From: Candidatus Sulfotelmatobacter kueseliae
GTDB lineage: Bacteria > Acidobacteriota > Terriglobia > Terriglobales > Acidobacteriaceae
Direction of reading: 5' to 3'
Assembly: GCA_900290255.1 (NCBI GenBank)
Contig: OMOD01000101.1
Span: 1-48,537 of the forward strand
Length of the DNA stretch: 48,537 nucleotides
Shown here piece after piece: positions 26,310-36,179 of the stretch. Every line of letters begins with the position of its first letter. Within the stretch, counting starts at the first letter, position 1. The notes below the pieces were generated by a model. The model was not told where the DNA came from. It saw only the letters and a list, made by a program, of their open reading frames with translations, and ran no database searches. Both the position numbers and the translations under genes were made by a program.

Positions 26310-27548
26310 GTGACTGTTTCGCGCCGTGATTTTGTGAAGACGTCAGTTCTCGGTGCTGTCGCCGCCGGAGTTGGCAGACCAGCGGCGCTCAGCGCTGCAA
26401 CGGAACAGGCGTCTCCGGCGAGTTCCCCGAAACGTCCGGTCATCATCTGCGCGCACAACGGGCGTGCTTCCATCGAGGCGGCCTACGATTTCCTCAAGGG
26501 CGGCGGCGATACGCTGGACGCCGCCATCCGAGTGGTCAAGGGTCCGGAGGACGATCCCAACGACGATTCCGTCGGCCTGGGCGGTTTGCCCAACGAAGAC
26601 GGCGTGGTCGAACTCGATGCCTGTTGCATGCACGGGCCCACGCGGCGAGCCGGTTCCGTGGGGGCCGTTCGCAACATCAAGAACGTGTCGCTGGTGTCGA
26701 AGGCCGTGATGGAGCACACCGGCCACGTCATGCTGGTCGGCGAAGGCGCGGAGCGGTTTGCGGTGGCGGTGGGATTTCCCCGCGAAAATCTGCTGACCGA
26801 ACATTCGCGCAAGATCTGGCTGCTATGGAAGGAATTTCATTCGGATCGCGACTGGTGGGGGCCGGGCCTTGCCGATCCGCGCTGGCGTCCGCCGGCTCCG
26901 GAGTCCAAGCCGCAATCCGAGTTGTGGCAGGATCGCATTGAGCAACTCCGGCAGCGCGCCGCCGATCTCGGCATTGAACCTGAGTTCCAACTCGCGGCTG
27001 TCCGCCGCGTGCTGTTTCCGCCTACCGGCACGATCCATTGTTCGGCGCTGAATGAGAAGGGAGAAATCTCCGGCGTCACCACGACCAGCGGTCTGGCCTT
27101 CAAACTGCCCGGCCGTTGCGGTGATTCGCCCATCATCGGCGCCGGATGCTATACCGACCAGGATGTAGGTTCGGCCGGCGCGACCGGCAGCGGGGAAGAG
27201 AACATCAAAGTCGCCGGCGCCCATACGATTGTCGAGAACATGCGCCACGGCATGTCTCCTCAGGAAGCAGGAATGGATGCGCTTAAGCGCATCGTGCGCA
27301 ACTACAACAACGACATGGACCGGCTGCACTTCGTCTCCATGACCTACTACATCCTGCGCAAGGATGGAGCCTACGCCGGGGTTTCGCTCTGGCAAGGCGC
27401 CGAGGGACGTCCGCACCGCTTTGTGGTGCACGACGGTACCGCTCGCTTTGAGCCTGCCGTCGGGTTGCTCAAAGGCGAGGCGCAGGAATGGCCGCCGTTC
27501 CCGCGCATTCCGGAAGAATTGAAGAAGGATTCGGAGTATCTGAAATAG
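26310..27548 (+). CDS. Tat-exported N4-(beta-N-acetylglucosaminyl)-L-asparaginase-type Ntn hydrolase
   Basis: GTG 26310 follows GAAGGAGG and opens a twin-arginine signal (SRRDFVKTSVLGAVAAG). The rest is an aspartylglucosaminidase/isoaspartyl-peptidase-type N-terminal-nucleophile hydrolase of about 412 residues. Supporting motifs are IICAHNGRASIEAAYDFLK, SVGLGGLPNEDGVVELDA, and the autoprocessing site before T241 (PTGTIHCSAL). After it come TTSGLAFKLPGRCGDSPIIG and GAGCYTDQDVGSAGATGSG. The enzyme class cleaves the glycan-Asn amide or Asn-type side chains after self-cleavage at the threonine. Its position behind an Oar-like receptor suggests processing of imported or surface-captured glycopeptides. 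Confidence 0.9.
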   Translation: MTVSRRDFVKTSVLGAVAAGVGRPAALSAATEQASPASSPKRPVIICAHNGRASIEAAYDFLKGGGDTLDAAIRVVKGPEDDPNDDSVGLGGLPNEDGVVELDACCMHGPTRRAGSVGAVRNIKNVSLVSKAVMEHTGHVMLVGEGAERFAVAVGFPRENLLTEHSRKIWLLWKEFHSDRDWWGPGLADPRWRPPAPESKPQSELWQDRIEQLRQRAADLGIEPEFQLAAVRRVLFPPTGTIHCSALNEKGEISGVTTTSGLAFKLPGRCGDSPIIGAGCYTDQDVGSAGATGSGEENIKVAGAHTIVENMRHGMSPQEAGMDALKRIVRNYNNDMDRLHFVSMTYYILRKDGAYAGVSLWQGAEGRPHRFVVHDGTARFEPAVGLLKGEAQEWPPFPRIPEELKKDSEYLK

Positions 27549-27588
27549 GGGATTGCCCACGGGTTCAGCGCCATAGCGCTGCACAGGC

Positions 27589-27594
27589 TATAAT
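27589..27594 (+). promoter_or_regulatory. Candidate -10 box for the Ser/Thr kinase gene
   Basis: Perfect TATAAT, 11 nt before ATG 27606, with no ribosome site between. No good -35 is visible. Transcription would start only a few bases before the ATG. Confidence 0.45.
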
Positions 27595-27605
27595 TGCGCG
27601 CACGC

Positions 27606-30278
27606 ATGGCTCTGACCACGGGCACCAAACTCGGGCCGTATGAGATTGAATCACCCCTCGGCGCCGGGGGAATGGGTGAAGTGTATCGGGCGCGCGACGC
27701 GCGGCTGGGGCGCACTGTCGCGATCAAGATCCTGCCGGCGCATCTTTCTTCAAACGCCGAAGCCAAACAACGCTTAGAGCGCGAGGCGCGTGCCATCTCA
27801 TCGTTGAATCACCCCAACATCTGCACGCTGTACGACGTCGGCCACCAGGATGGCGCCGATTTTCTGGTCATGGAGTATCTGGAGGGCGAGACGCTGGCCG
27901 ACCGGCTGGCCAAAGGTCCGCTGCCGCCGGAGCAGGTATTGAAGTACGGCATTGAGATTTGTGAGGGATTGGAGAGAGCGCATCGCGGCGGGGTGACGCA
28001 TCGTGATCTGAAGCCGGGCAACATCATGCTGACGAAAACCGGCGCGAAGCTGATGGACTTCGGCCTGGCGAAGGCAGCGACGGCGGGTGCGCCGCCGTCT
28101 TCCAGTTTGACGGCCACGCTTTCCGGTCCCTCGGCTGATCAGCCGCTGACGGCGCACGGCATGGTGGTGGGGACGTTCCAGTACATGTCGCCGGAGCAGG
28201 TGGAAGGAAAGGAAGCGGACGCACGCTCGGATATTTTCGCGCTGGGCGCGGTGCTGTATGAGATGGCGACGGGGAAGCGGGCGTTCACGGGGAAGACGCA
28301 GGCCAGCATCGTGGCGGCGATTCTGGCGTCGGAACCACAGCCGATCTCGGTGGTGCAGCCGATGTCGCCGCCGGCGCTGGATCGTGTGGTGAAAGTTTGC
28401 CTGGCGAAGGATCCAGACGAACGCTTCCAAACCGTTCACGATCTGAAGCTGCAGTTGAAGTGGATCGTGGAAGGCGGATCGCAGGCTGGCGTGCCCGCTC
28501 CCCTGGCAGCGCGCAGAAAGAGCCGCGAGCAGTGGGCTTGGGCCCTGGCGGGGCTGGCGCTGTTGGGTGCTGTGGCGCTGGGTTTCCTGTACTGGCGGGT
28601 GCCGCGTCCCGAGGCGCGACCGGTGCATTCCAGTATTCTTCCGCCAGAAAAGGCGACTTTTGCTTTTCTGGGACCCAACGGTTCCGCTGTGCTCTCGCCG
28701 GACGGGCGGAATGTCGCCTTTTCGGCCAGGCTGGAAGGCATCCAGCGGCTGTGGGTGCGTCCGTTGAATGACTTTGTCGCGCGTCCCCTGGCGGGTACAG
28801 AGGACGCTTACGGCGTGTTCTGGTCCGCCGACGGCCGCAACCTGGGATACTTCGCGCAAGGCAGGCTGAAGCGGGTGGCGGCGGCAGGAGGGCCGCCCTT
28901 GACTGTCTGCGATGTGGAGCAGGCTAGGGGTGGGAGTTGGAGCAGTCAGGACGTGATTATTTTCGCCAAGTATCCGGGCGAGATTTATCGTGTCCCGGCG
29001 TCCGGGGGCACGCCGCAAAAGCTCACCTCATTCGATCCAGCACGCCATGACACAACCCACCGCTGGCCGTATTTTCTTCCCGACGGAAACCACTTCCTTT
29101 ACATGGCTTCGGTGTTCGGATCGGCCAACGAGGACAATGTTTTCGTTCTGGGTTCGCTGGACGGAAAAGTCAATCGCATCCTGTTTCATGGCAGCTCCAA
29201 CATTGCCTACGGTGATGGGCATCTGGTCTATGCTGTCGACAAAACCCTGCTGGCACGTCCGTTTGATGCGGGAAAGCTGGAATTCACCGGAGACGCGGTC
29301 CCGATCGCGGAGAGCGTGCAGTTCGATCCAATTTTCAGCGACGCGGTATTCTCGGTTTCTGAAAATGGCGCGCTGCTCTACCAGACCGGCACTTCTTTCA
29401 GCGCGCGCACCGTGGCGCTGTTCAGCCCGGACGGCAAGGCGCTGCAGAGCGTAACCACAGGGGGCACGTACTTCCCCCGATTTTCTCCCGATGGCAAACG
29501 CCTCGCCTACACGTTGATTGACACCACCAATGGGAAAGCCGATGTCTGGATTCAGGACATCGCCACTGGCAGCCGCATCCGGCTGACCGTGGATCCGGTA
29601 CGCAGCTATCGGCCGATATGGTCCCGCGATGGGTCGCAAGTGGCCTACTATTCCACGCGTTCCGGAAAGCCGACCGTGTATATCAAGGCGGCGAATGGGA
29701 TGGGCGTGGAGCAGAGGCTCTGGAAGGGATCTGCAGCCATCGCCGTCTGTGATTGGACGCCGGACTCGAAGGCTCTGGTTTTGGAGGATCGTTCCGCGGC
29801 GACCGGAAGAACTGGTCTCAAGCTGCTTCCGTTGGATGGCAAAGAACCCACCCCTCTGCTCGAGGCGCCGAATGCCAGCATATACTCCGCCGAGATTTCT
29901 GCGGATGGACGATGGATTGCCTACCAGTCCGACGAATCGGGCAAGTACGAAATTTACATTTCGCCCTTCCCCAAGCTGGTGGGAAGGCTGCAGATTTCGC
30001 TGGCGGGTGGCAAAGAACCGCGCTGGCGGCACGACGGAAAAGTTCTCTACTATGTTACGCCCGACGGGAAACTAACAGCCGCCGAATTGAAGGAGTTGAA
30101 TGGTTCGCTGCAGGTGGTGTCGCTTCGAACTTTGTTCCAAACAAAGATCAGCTGGTTCAACGACACCTACGATGTCTCTCCAGACGCAAGCAGGTTCGTA
30201 GTGGATTCGTTGTCAACCGATGAGACCCCAGCGCCGATCAGCCTGGTCCTGAACTGGGCGGCGGAATTAAGGAAATGA
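27606..30278 (+). CDS. Membrane Ser/Thr protein kinase with PD40/WD40-like propeller
   Basis: About 890 residues from ATG 27606 (MALTTGTKLGPYEIESPLG). The Hanks-type kinase domain occupies about 12-285: glycine loop G19-x-G-x-x-G24, K41 in VAIK, catalytic HRDLKPGN (132-139, D134), DFG at 151-153 and MSPEQ at 194-198, all intact. A membrane helix at about 310-330 is followed by an extracytoplasmic PD40-type beta-propeller of about 550 residues, with repeated SPDGRNVAF or SPDGKRLAY strands. This kinase-propeller architecture is a hallmark of Acidobacteria. It likely senses an extracellular ligand and phosphorylates cytoplasmic targets. It converges on glpX with a 16-bp gap. Confidence 0.95.
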   Translation: MALTTGTKLGPYEIESPLGAGGMGEVYRARDARLGRTVAIKILPAHLSSNAEAKQRLEREARAISSLNHPNICTLYDVGHQDGADFLVMEYLEGETLADRLAKGPLPPEQVLKYGIEICEGLERAHRGGVTHRDLKPGNIMLTKTGAKLMDFGLAKAATAGAPPSSSLTATLSGPSADQPLTAHGMVVGTFQYMSPEQVEGKEADARSDIFALGAVLYEMATGKRAFTGKTQASIVAAILASEPQPISVVQPMSPPALDRVVKVCLAKDPDERFQTVHDLKLQLKWIVEGGSQAGVPAPLAARRKSREQWAWALAGLALLGAVALGFLYWRVPRPEARPVHSSILPPEKATFAFLGPNGSAVLSPDGRNVAFSARLEGIQRLWVRPLNDFVARPLAGTEDAYGVFWSADGRNLGYFAQGRLKRVAAAGGPPLTVCDVEQARGGSWSSQDVIIFAKYPGEIYRVPASGGTPQKLTSFDPARHDTTHRWPYFLPDGNHFLYMASVFGSANEDNVFVLGSLDGKVNRILFHGSSNIAYGDGHLVYAVDKTLLARPFDAGKLEFTGDAVPIAESVQFDPIFSDAVFSVSENGALLYQTGTSFSARTVALFSPDGKALQSVTTGGTYFPRFSPDGKRLAYTLIDTTNGKADVWIQDIATGSRIRLTVDPVRSYRPIWSRDGSQVAYYSTRSGKPTVYIKAANGMGVEQRLWKGSAAIAVCDWTPDSKALVLEDRSAATGRTGLKLLPLDGKEPTPLLEAPNASIYSAEISADGRWIAYQSDESGKYEIYISPFPKLVGRLQISLAGGKEPRWRHDGKVLYYVTPDGKLTAAELKELNGSLQVVSLRTLFQTKISWFNDTYDVSPDASRFVVDSLSTDETPAPISLVLNWAAELRK

Positions 30279-30294
30279 CTTCCGGCCCGGCTGC

Positions 30295-31320
30295 TTACGA
30301 GAACCTCACCTTCACGTCCGGTTTTTTCTCCAGGTGGATGCTCTCCACGAAGCGCACTTTACCCGTACGGAGTGTCATGATGACCGACGAGGTTCGCGTT
30401 CCTTCGCCGAAGAAACGCACGCCCTTGAGCAGCGCGCCGTCGGTGACGCCGGTAGCGGCGAAGATCAATTGGCTGCCGGGGGCAAGATCTTCGGCTTTGT
30501 AGATGCGGCTTTTGTCTCGAATGCCCATGCGGGCGAGGCGCTCTTCCTGCTCAGGCTTCACCACCAGGCGCCCGAGCATGAACCCGTTAAGGCAGCGGAT
30601 GGCAGCGGCCGTGATCACACCCTCGGGCGCGCCGCCTGAACCCATGACTGCGTGCACGCCGGTGCCGATGACGGCCGCGGCAATGCCAGCCGAAAGGTCG
30701 CCGTCTCCAATCAGGCGAATGCGCGCTCCGGCCGCGCGAATGTCGGCAATCAGCTTTTCGTGCCGGGGGCGGTCGAGCACGATTACGACCAGATCTTCCA
30801 CATCGCGCTCCAGACGCTTCGCGATGTTCTTCAGATTGTCGGCAACAGGAGCGTCGAGTTCGACCGCGTTCTTGCATGACGGCCCCACGACAATCTTCTC
30901 CATGTAGCAGTCAGGCGCGTTGAGCAGGCCTCCTCGCTCGGAAGCGGCGAGCACGGTGATGGACCCGGGTGCACCGGTAGCGCACAGGTTTGTGCCCTCC
31001 AGCGGATCGACGGCAATGTCCACTTCCGGAACGTCGGAGCCGTCGGGAAATTCCGCGCCCACTCGTTCCCCGATGTAGAGCATGGGCGCCTCGTCACGTT
31101 CGCCCTCGCCGATCACTATGGTGCCGCGCATGGGGATGGACTCCATGATCTTTCGCATCGCTTCGGTCGCCACCTGGTCGCTCAACTTGCGCTCGCCTTG
31201 CCCCATAGTGCGGGCCGAGGCGATGGCGGCCACTTCCACCACCCGCAGGAAGCGTGGCGACAGGTCGCTCTCAATGTTTTCTCCGAAACTGCGGGCTTTG
31301 CCTTCCGGACGAGTCCCCAT
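30295..31320 (-). CDS. glpX: Class II fructose-1,6-bisphosphatase (GlpX)
   Basis: GlpX hydrolyses fructose 1,6-bisphosphate to fructose 6-phosphate in gluconeogenesis. The 341-residue product has the metal-binding motifs [10 protein letters not shown] (71-80) and DPLEGTN (105-111), plus [11 protein letters not shown] and [14 protein letters not shown], all family hallmarks. Length matches the family. Start is ATG 31320, about 8 nt after a G-rich ribosome site. It is a single gene, divergent from the ATP-grasp gene across a 165-bp gap that should contain both promoters. Confidence 0.96.
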   Translation of the reverse strand: MGTRPEGKARSFGENIESDLSPRFLRVVEVAAIASARTMGQGERKLSDQVATEAMRKIMESIPMRGTIVIGEGERDEAPMLYIGERVGAEFPDGSDVPEVDIAVDPLEGTNLCATGAPGSITVLAASERGGLLNAPDCYMEKIVVGPSCKNAVELDAPVADNLKNIAKRLERDVEDLVVIVLDRPRHEKLIADIRAAGARIRLIGDGDLSAGIAAAVIGTGVHAVMGSGGAPEGVITAAAIRCLNGFMLGRLVVKPEQEERLARMGIRDKSRIYKAEDLAPGSQLIFAATGVTDGALLKGVRFFGEGTRTSSVIMTLRTGKVRFVESIHLEKKPDVKVRFS

Positions 31321-31485
31321 GAGGTATTCCCCCCAGGCGCGGTTGATTGGCGGGCGCGCCGGGTTGAGACTATAGCGCAGTTTGACGATGAATGAAAAGA
31401 ACCGTTTCGGTTCGTCGGAATCGCCGATACCATCGTCCGCGTCTTCCGTGGTATTCTCCTAGCCCTGATCCAGAACTCATCCTCC

Positions 31486-32688
31486 ATGGCCGACCCTCGC
31501 CCGCTGACCTTTCTCTGTATCACGACCTACGAGAAAGGGCAGGAGTTCATGCGCGAGTGCAAGCGCCAGGGCTGCCGCGTGATTTTGCTGACGGCAGAGA
31601 AACTGCGCGATGCCAACTGGCCCCGCGAGAGCCTCGAGGATAGCTTCTACCTCCCGGCTGAAATTCCTCTTGCCGACATCGTGAAGGCGGTGACGCACCT
31701 TGCCCGCACGCGCAAGCTAAACCGCATTGTCGCGCTCGACGAGTACGACATGGAGACCGCCGCGACCCTGCGCGAACATCTGCGCGTCCCGGGCATGGGC
31801 TTGACCACCATGCGCTATTTCCGCGACAAGCTGGCCATGCGCATGCGGGCGCTCGATCGCCACGTTCGCGTGCCGGACTTTGTGCCTGTCGTAAATCACG
31901 ATGACATCCGCTACTACCTCGAGCACGTGCCCGGACCCTGGGTGCTCAAGCCGCGGCAGGAGGCGTCGGCAATCGGAATCAAGAAAATTCACGCCGCTGA
32001 CCAGTTGTGGCCAGTGCTCCATCAACTGGGCGACAAGCAGTCTTCGTTCCTGATCGAGAAGTTCGTCCCCGGCGAGGTCTATCACGTCGATTCGGCGGTA
32101 TCAGAGAACGAGATCGTCTTTGCCAACGTCAGCAAATACGGTCAGCCGCCGATGAACGTGGCGCACGGAGGAGTCTTCACCACTTTGACCGTGCCCCGGG
32201 GAAGTGACGCTGACAACGGACTGCGGGCGATGAATCGCGATCTGATTGCAGCGCTGGGCCTGGTGCGCGGAGTCGCGCATGCAGAATTCATCCAGGCACA
32301 TGACGACGGCAATTTCTACTTTCTGGAATGCGCCGCGCGCGTGGGCGGAGCCTACATCAACGAGATGGTCGAGGCTGCGACCGGCATCAATCTGTGGCGC
32401 GAGTGGGCGCGCATCGAAATCGCCGGCGGCGACGGCAGCTATAAATTGCCACCGGCGCGCGAGGAGTATGCCGGAGTGATTCTTTCGCTGGCGCGGCAGG
32501 AAGATCCCGATACATCAGGCTACAACGATCCGGAAGTCTGCCTGCGGATCAGGCGCCATCATCACGCCGGGCTGGTGTTGCGGTCAGCCGATCCAGAACG
32601 GATTCCCGCGCTGCTCGCCGATTACGCGCGACGCTTCGCCGAAGAATTCCTCGCCGTCGAACCCCCGCGCGACAAGCCAACTGCTTAG
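31486..32688 (+). CDS. ATP-grasp carboxylate-amine ligase-like protein
   Basis: The 400-residue protein has the ATP-grasp fold: a pre-ATP-grasp N-terminal part (LTFLCITTYEKGQEFMREC), the lysine strand GPWVLKPRQEASAIGIKK (about 146-163), the hinge-region SSFLIEKFVPGEVYHVDSAV, and the metal-binding C-terminal part NFYFLECAARVGGAYINEM. Family members join a carboxylate to an amine, thiol or imine via an acyl-phosphate. The substrate cannot be inferred. No peptide precursor or biosynthetic partner is adjacent, so this is an orphan ligase. It is followed at once by a cloverleaf hairpin repeat. Confidence 0.85.
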   Translation: MADPRPLTFLCITTYEKGQEFMRECKRQGCRVILLTAEKLRDANWPRESLEDSFYLPAEIPLADIVKAVTHLARTRKLNRIVALDEYDMETAATLREHLRVPGMGLTTMRYFRDKLAMRMRALDRHVRVPDFVPVVNHDDIRYYLEHVPGPWVLKPRQEASAIGIKKIHAADQLWPVLHQLGDKQSSFLIEKFVPGEVYHVDSAVSENEIVFANVSKYGQPPMNVAHGGVFTTLTVPRGSDADNGLRAMNRDLIAALGLVRGVAHAEFIQAHDDGNFYFLECAARVGGAYINEMVEAATGINLWREWARIEIAGGDGSYKLPPAREEYAGVILSLARQEDPDTSGYNDPEVCLRIRRHHHAGLVLRSADPERIPALLADYARRFAEEFLAVEPPRDKPTA

Positions 32689-32691
32689 GTT

Positions 32692-32769
32692 GTGTGGGGC
32701 GGGCACTCTTGCCCGCCCCGGCAGTTCACTGCCGCGTGCAGAGCCCGGGCGAGAGCGCCCGCGCCACAC
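32692..32769. terminator. Cloverleaf-shaped hairpin cluster at convergent gene ends
   Basis: Outer arms GTGTGG (32692-32697) and CCACAC (32764-32769) enclose three tetraloop hairpins. GGGGCGGGCA-CTCT-TGCCCGCCCC covers 32696-32719. CGGCAG-TTCA-CTGCCG covers 32719-32734. CGGGCG-AGAG-CGCCCG covers 32746-32761. It fills the gap between the ATP-grasp stop and the second receptor's stop, so it can serve as a bidirectional terminator, though U-tracts are absent. It may also be a dispersed repeat; a related hairpin occurs at 36876. Confidence 0.65.
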
Positions 32770-32777
32770 GTTACTAA

Positions 32778-35700
32778 TCAGAAAATGTACCTCATGCTCA
32801 ACTGAATCTGCCGCGGCGGTTTATCGCCGTAGCCATTCGCAGAGAGCACCTTTCCGAAGCTCCCTCCGCCATAGGGTTCGCCGCAGCTCTGTGAGGTGAC
32901 GGGGCAATTAAAAACGTGCCCGGGAATGTCGAAATTTGGATGATTGAACAGGTTGAAGAAATCTCCCCGGAACATGAGACGGTGGTTTTCGGAGCGCAGC
33001 GCCATGCTCTTGGCCAAACCGAAATCAAGATTTGTGAATCCCGGGCCAGTGAGAATGTTCCTGCCCTCATTCCCGTATAAGAATGTTCCGCCGACCGCGC
33101 CCGCCGGAGGATTCACGAAAGCGCACGGATTGAACCAGCTTTGCGGCACCTTCACCTGACTGGGCGCCGGGCAGCCAGCATTCGCCGCCACGGTTCCGGG
33201 TTCAAACGGATTGCCGACCAAGTCGGGCCGAGCCGGATTGCCAAACGCCGCGTCAGCGGACGAAGCCCCGCCAGCAAGAACCACGGTAAACGGCGATCCC
33301 GTCTGGGCGGTTGCGATTCCGCTCGCCTGCCAGTTGCCCAGAATTCTTGCGCTCCACCCTGGACCATGGGCCCATAGCTTCTGCAGAGGCAGGTCATAGA
33401 CGAAGCTGCCGATGAAGCGGTGCACGGCGTTGAAGTCGGATGGTCCGCGGTCCGCCGGCAGATAATACGAGTTCTGCGGCAAGCCGGAACCCACGCTGCC
33501 GCCAAAGACCGACGAAATGTCGTCAAAGGACTTGGAGTACGTGTACGCCAGTAGCAGCGACAGCCCACTGCGGGTTCGCTTCTCGGAGCGTAGTTGCAAC
33601 GAGTTGTACGAACTGGCCGCGTCCGATCCCACATAGAGGATCGAAGCAAACTGGGGGTAGGGGTACAGGCCGGTCGCGGGATCCTGCTGGTTCAAGTCAA
33701 TCACGTCGCTCAGATGCGTCCCCTTCGACCCGACATAGGCCGCGTCCACCATCCAGTCGGGCAGCACCTCATATTGCAGGTCAGCGTTCCACTGCTGCAT
33801 GTATCCGTTGCGGAACTTGGGCGAAATCATGTTGTCCTGCACCACGCCTCCCGGCTGGAGAAGGATGGCCTGCGGCGTCCAGAGAGGCGGGGCGTTCGCA
33901 TTCTGTTCATACAGCCCCAGGTCGTAATACGGCGGATTGATGCGTGGGAAGACATTCATTTGGGCAATGGAAGAATCGTAGAAGATACCGTAAGCGGAAC
34001 GGACCACCCAGCGCTCCGTCCTGAGCGGCCGCCAGGCGATGCCGATGCGGGGCCCAAAGTTGGTATAAGTTGGCGAGTATGTGGCCCGGGAAACTCCATC
34101 GGTGCCGGCCTGGATGAACGTGGCCGGCGTGGTGCATGGAAGCGGGCACGGGACCAGATCCGGCACGCTGAAGCGGTTCAGCGCTTCGATCGGCGGGCTG
34201 TCGTATTCGTAGCGCAGCCCAACATTGAGCAGGAGCCGCGGAACCACGTGGATGTCGTCCTGAACATACGAACTCACGCCATGGCTGCGCAGGCTGTTAA
34301 AGGTATTGCCCTTCGTCGTCGAGCCCGGGTTGGGAACGCCGCCCAGCGTGGCGGCGTCCGGAATGGCGGCGAGCAATTCACTCAATGAGTACGTGGTCGG
34401 GTCACAGCCGGGTGACGTGGTGTCGCCTTTTTTGCAAAAGGCACCGGCAGCCCCAGCGCCGACATATCCCAGATAAAGCCATTCGCCACGTGCCAGAAAG
34501 TCGAGGTAGTTGTCCAGCCGGAGATGGTGAACGTCAGCGCCAATTTTGAACTGGTTGCGCCCGACCGTCCAGGCTACGTTGTCGGCGACTTGCAGAGTAG
34601 TGTCGTGACGGTCCTGCGGATAGTTGACCGGTTCGCCGATGCCGTCAAAACCTTGCACTTCGAGATCGGGATATCCCAGGTCCACCGGGTTCGTAAGAAC
34701 AGTGGGGAAACCCAGCGCCGCGTTATAGTCCGTGCCATGATTCTGCTGCAGCACGTTCGCGCGCATCCGGATGAAGCCCAAACGCAACTCGTTGAGCAAT
34801 TTGGAGTGGAACACTCGTGTCCATTCCAGTCCCGCGTTCTGACCATGATTCAGCGTGTAGCTGCCGTAACCCGGCAGGGACGAGAAAGCATTGACCGGAT
34901 CGAAAGGACTGAAAATGTCGTTATCCACCAGCGAATAGTGGGCCGACAGTGAGTCGACCGAACTGAAATGGTGATCCAGCTTCGCCGAATAGTAATTTTC
35001 CGTCTGGCGAATGACTGGAGCGGAAAGATACGTATTCGAACTGCTGGGGTCCCCGACGTTGGCCGCGGGATAAAGGTTGCGAACGTTCTGTCCGGACTGG
35101 CATGACGGATCGGAGGCACTGGGACAACCGGCGATTCCCGGCAGGCGGGCCAAGATTGGGTTCATCGGGGTGTCGACCGATTTCCACTGATTTTGCGAAG
35201 GCACGGTGGCTTGCCGCGTCTCGGCCTGCCGCAGGCGCAGTCCCTCATACGAGATGAAGAAGAAAGTCCGATCTTTGATAATCGGCCCGCCCAGCGTCCC
35301 GCCGAATTGATTGCGCTGCAGAGCAGGAACGCCTCCGCATGTACCGGGCACCGAATCGGCAGTGCAATACGGGAAGTCGAAGTAATTCTTGGCATCCATG
35401 CTCCGGTTGCGGAAGTACTCGAACAGCGTGCCGTGGAACGCGTTGGTGCCGCTTTTCAACACGACGTTGATCTGGGCGCCGCCGCCCCGGCCATACTCTG
35501 CCGAGTAATCGCTGGATTCAACCTTGAACTCCTGAATTGCATCCACCGAGGGCAGAGCCACGTATTGGTTGATGTAGGGATCGTTATTGTCGACACCGTC
35601 GAGCAGGAAATTGTTCGATTGCTCGCGGGCGCCGTTGACGCTGAGTGATCCGCCCTCGGTCGAGTTCTCCGACCCTTCGGCCGGCAGTTGGCTTCCCGGA

Positions 35701-36179
35701 ACCAACAACGCGAAACTCAGGAAGTTCCGTGCGTTCAGCGGCAACTCTTGCACCAACCGATTGTTGACCACCTGGCCCAGGGTCGAGGTGTCAGTCTGGA
35801 TCGCCGGAGGAGTGTCTTTGACTCTTACCTCCTCGGTCGCGGCGCCGATCACAAGCGCGAAGTCCACCCGCATAGTCTGGTCCACATCCACGGTGACATC
35901 GCTGAAGATGCTTTTGCGGAAGCCCGCACTTTCGGCCGTCACGCGATACCGGCCCGGCGGGAGCAACGCGACCGTGTAATCGCCATCGTCGTTGCTTTCC
36001 GCATTGCGGATGGCGTTGGTCGCCTCATTGACCACGGTGATTCGCGCCTTTGGAACAACCGCCCCGGATGGATCCGTGACGGTTCCTGTGATCGTCCCCG
36101 TGGGACCGCTGGCGAAGACAGTAGTAGTCAGAATAAGAACAAGTCCCAGCGACGAGAATAGCAACCAGCGACGAGCCAT
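32778..36179 (-). CDS. Second Oar-like TonB-dependent-receptor-type protein
   Basis: I place the start at ATG 36179 (MARRWLLFSSLGLVLILTT), after GAGGAG and opening a signal peptide. The longer frame to 36332 has no ribosome site. The product has about 1133 residues. It contains a carboxypeptidase-regulatory-like domain (about 27-110: GTITGTVTDPSGAVVPKARI, then GDYTVALLPPGRYRVTAES), a plug region (VVNNRLVQELPLNARNFLSF; LSVNGAREQSNNFLLDGVDN), and a barrel ending LSMRYIF. It is a paralogue in type of the receptor at 22562, but the sequences differ widely. Ligand unknown. No enzyme gene follows it, unlike the first receptor. Confidence 0.9.
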   Translation of the reverse strand: MARRWLLFSSLGLVLILTTTVFASGPTGTITGTVTDPSGAVVPKARITVVNEATNAIRNAESNDDGDYTVALLPPGRYRVTAESAGFRKSIFSDVTVDVDQTMRVDFALVIGAATEEVRVKDTPPAIQTDTSTLGQVVNNRLVQELPLNARNFLSFALLVPGSQLPAEGSENSTEGGSLSVNGAREQSNNFLLDGVDNNDPYINQYVALPSVDAIQEFKVESSDYSAEYGRGGGAQINVVLKSGTNAFHGTLFEYFRNRSMDAKNYFDFPYCTADSVPGTCGGVPALQRNQFGGTLGGPIIKDRTFFFISYEGLRLRQAETRQATVPSQNQWKSVDTPMNPILARLPGIAGCPSASDPSCQSGQNVRNLYPAANVGDPSSSNTYLSAPVIRQTENYYSAKLDHHFSSVDSLSAHYSLVDNDIFSPFDPVNAFSSLPGYGSYTLNHGQNAGLEWTRVFHSKLLNELRLGFIRMRANVLQQNHGTDYNAALGFPTVLTNPVDLGYPDLEVQGFDGIGEPVNYPQDRHDTTLQVADNVAWTVGRNQFKIGADVHHLRLDNYLDFLARGEWLYLGYVGAGAAGAFCKKGDTTSPGCDPTTYSLSELLAAIPDAATLGGVPNPGSTTKGNTFNSLRSHGVSSYVQDDIHVVPRLLLNVGLRYEYDSPPIEALNRFSVPDLVPCPLPCTTPATFIQAGTDGVSRATYSPTYTNFGPRIGIAWRPLRTERWVVRSAYGIFYDSSIAQMNVFPRINPPYYDLGLYEQNANAPPLWTPQAILLQPGGVVQDNMISPKFRNGYMQQWNADLQYEVLPDWMVDAAYVGSKGTHLSDVIDLNQQDPATGLYPYPQFASILYVGSDAASSYNSLQLRSEKRTRSGLSLLLAYTYSKSFDDISSVFGGSVGSGLPQNSYYLPADRGPSDFNAVHRFIGSFVYDLPLQKLWAHGPGWSARILGNWQASGIATAQTGSPFTVVLAGGASSADAAFGNPARPDLVGNPFEPGTVAANAGCPAPSQVKVPQSWFNPCAFVNPPAGAVGGTFLYGNEGRNILTGPGFTNLDFGLAKSMALRSENHRLMFRGDFFNLFNHPNFDIPGHVFNCPVTSQSCGEPYGGGSFGKVLSANGYGDKPPRQIQLSMRYIF

